This document shows positions 7,774 to 8,804 of a stretch of 8,804 nucleotides of DNA, one piece after another. The DNA is from CAZAMT01 sp964486145 (GTDB lineage Bacteria > Bacteroidota > Bacteroidia > Bacteroidales > JAAAOM01). A program made the translations under genes and the position numbers. The stretch covers positions 1-8,804 of the forward strand of contig CAZAMT010000166.1 of assembly GCA_964486145.1 (NCBI GenBank), in the 5' to 3' direction. Numbering within the stretch: the first letter of the stretch is position 1; each line of letters starts with the position of its first letter. Below the pieces are notes generated by a model. It did not search any database. It saw nothing but the letters and a program-made list of their open reading frames with translations, and had not been told where the DNA came from.

Positions 7774-8514
7774 ATGCATGAATATGAAAACATATACGAT
7801 ACGATAAACGATATCCTCGGCTCATCACCAGGTAGCTTCAGTATATTGGAGGAGCAGATTGATGTGGATCTGCAGATGGAATATTTTGAATATTCAAAAA
7901 ACTATCAACAAACCAAATCACCGGAAGAAATTATCAATTCAAAAAATGAAATCTTTGAAAAAGAGATGCCCGAGGAACACAAAAAGAATTTGTTGATTGA
8001 ATTAGCATCCATAGAAAACGTAGAAGCGTATCGAACAATTGAGGAATTTCTAAAAGAACCGGAAACCGATTTTCTAAAAGACTGGGCTACACTTGCATTT
8101 CAGGAAAGCAGAATGCTGCTGGAAAGTCATATTTTAGACCAAAACCAGATTTTTATTTCTACAGGCTTAGGCGGTAAAAACGGCAAGCTTCGATATTTTG
8201 TAGTACTTCTGTCAAAGAGTGACAATTATTTTGGTTTTCTGCAAAAAAAAATTCTCAAAAACGAAATTCAATACTTTTTAAAGAAAAACAATTCTGAACT
8301 GGAAGATATCTGTTTCGCTCAAAACTTCGTCACATTCAGAACAGTCATTCCCATCAACATACCGGTTACCAGTATTTTCAAAAAAATTATTACCGAATGC
8401 AACCAGTTTGGTAATTTCCTTCAGGAAGAGTACATTATTACCAATGTAAAGGAATTATCTTTTACTGAAATTAATGACTATCTGGAAGGCGGGCAGCCCG
8501 AAAATAACCGTTAA
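7774..8514 (+). CDS. Unrecognised conserved-looking soluble protein
   Basis: I do not recognise a named family. The 246-residue product has no signal peptide or membrane helix and is acidic in its N-terminal half, so it is probably cytosolic. The first 120 residues look helical, and residues 70-117 (KKNLLIELASIENVEAYRTI and on) have the helix-turn-helix spacing of HEAT-like repeats. The second half looks alpha/beta, with a distinctive turn STGLGGKNGKLRYFVVL (129-145) that resembles a conserved glycine-rich motif, then VTFRTVIPINIPV (186-198) as a beta strand pair. I see no catalytic signature. Coding is well supported: the frame is long and open, with sensible composition. The ATG at 7774 has no clear Shine-Dalgarno sequence, normal for this phylum. 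The thiamine-binding gene starts 22 bases downstream, suggesting co-transcription and perhaps a linked role; that link is inference. Confidence 0.8.
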   Translation: MHEYENIYDTINDILGSSPGSFSILEEQIDVDLQMEYFEYSKNYQQTKSPEEIINSKNEIFEKEMPEEHKKNLLIELASIENVEAYRTIEEFLKEPETDFLKDWATLAFQESRMLLESHILDQNQIFISTGLGGKNGKLRYFVVLLSKSDNYFGFLQKKILKNEIQYFLKKNNSELEDICFAQNFVTFRTVIPINIPVTSIFKKIITECNQFGNFLQEEYIITNVKELSFTEINDYLEGGQPENNR

Positions 8515-8536
8515 CAATAAGTCATCCTTCATTGAT

Positions 8537-8804
8537 ATGCTAAATAACAAAGTTAATGTTGCCATTCAACTTTTACCTAAAGTAAACCCGGACGATGTTT
8601 ATCCTCAGGTAGATAAAGCCATTTCTATCATCAAAGACTCCGGTATCCCTTACAAAGTATGCCCTTTTGAAACGGTGATGGAAGGAGACTACGATGAAAT
8701 CATGAAAATTGTAAAAACAATTCAGGAAACCTGTTTAAACAATGGAGCTGAAGAAACACTGGTTTATCTAAAAATACAAGCGGGTAACAACAAGGACATT
8801 CTAA
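8537..8804 (+). CDS. MTH1187/YkoF-type thiamine-binding protein (cut by window edge)
   Basis: The frame opens with ATG at 8537 and runs for 89 codons to the window end without a stop. The product begins MLNNKVNVAIQLLPKV and contains AISIIKDSGIPYKVCPFET, VMEGDYDEIMKIVKTIQE, GAEETLVYLKIQAG and NNKDIL. This is the pattern of the small MTH1187/YqgV family (thiamine-binding, ferredoxin-like fold), usually about 95-105 residues, so only the last few residues are likely missing. The typical family points are the N-terminal beta strand, the I/V-P-Y-x-V-x-P-x-E-T-x-x-E-G/D block and a final strand with K-I. Members bind thiamine or related pyrimidines, and their genes are often near thiamine-precursor transport genes. 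The start is 22 bases after the stop of the 246-residue gene, with no separate promoter seen. No upstream in-frame start precedes the TAA region. Function in transport or salvage is inferred from the family. Confidence 0.85.
   Translation, partial: MLNNKVNVAIQLLPKVNPDDVYPQVDKAISIIKDSGIPYKVCPFETVMEGDYDEIMKIVKTIQETCLNNGAEETLVYLKIQAGNNKDIL

Overview
The window looks like a chromosomal segment from a member of the Bacteroidota. The evidence is an AT-rich genome with weak or absent Shine-Dalgarno sequences, an FeoA-FeoB fusion protein, a MacB/FtsX-type permease of the kind expanded in this phylum, and promoter-like sites of the Bacteroidota form (TTG plus TAnnTTTG). I see no rRNA, tRNA, insertion sequence, CRISPR array, phage gene or origin. 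A more precise placement (for example Bacteroidales or Marinilabiliales) would be a guess.

Layout. On the plus strand, 10-2106 holds 6-phosphogluconolactonase (pgl) and a class II CPD photolyase (phr), 3 bases apart and probably co-transcribed. A 223-base gap follows with a weak terminator-like hairpin and a lone promoter-like -7 box. Next is a large eight-helix ABC-type permease (2330-4744) without an ATPase partner in the window. It converges, 9 bases apart, on a minus-strand iron-uptake operon. That operon is an FeoA-FeoB fusion (4945-7437) followed, through an ATGA overlap, by a 64-residue membrane protein with a CxxCxxC tail (4754-4948), of the FeoB-associated Cys-rich type. Upstream of feoB a perfect 8+8 inverted repeat overlaps the likely -33 promoter element, which suggests repression by a metal-sensing regulator. 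Divergently, after about 270 bases with no clear gene, comes an unrecognised 246-residue soluble protein (7774-8514). The window then ends inside a small MTH1187/YkoF-type thiamine-binding protein (8537 to the edge).

Functional picture. These are mostly housekeeping modules: the oxidative pentose phosphate pathway, light-driven DNA repair, an envelope permease, ferrous iron import and probable thiamine handling. No clearly new multi-gene system is visible. The items most worth a second look are the operator/promoter arrangement before feoAB, the feoAB-small Cys protein coupling, and the unrecognised protein next to the thiamine-binding gene.
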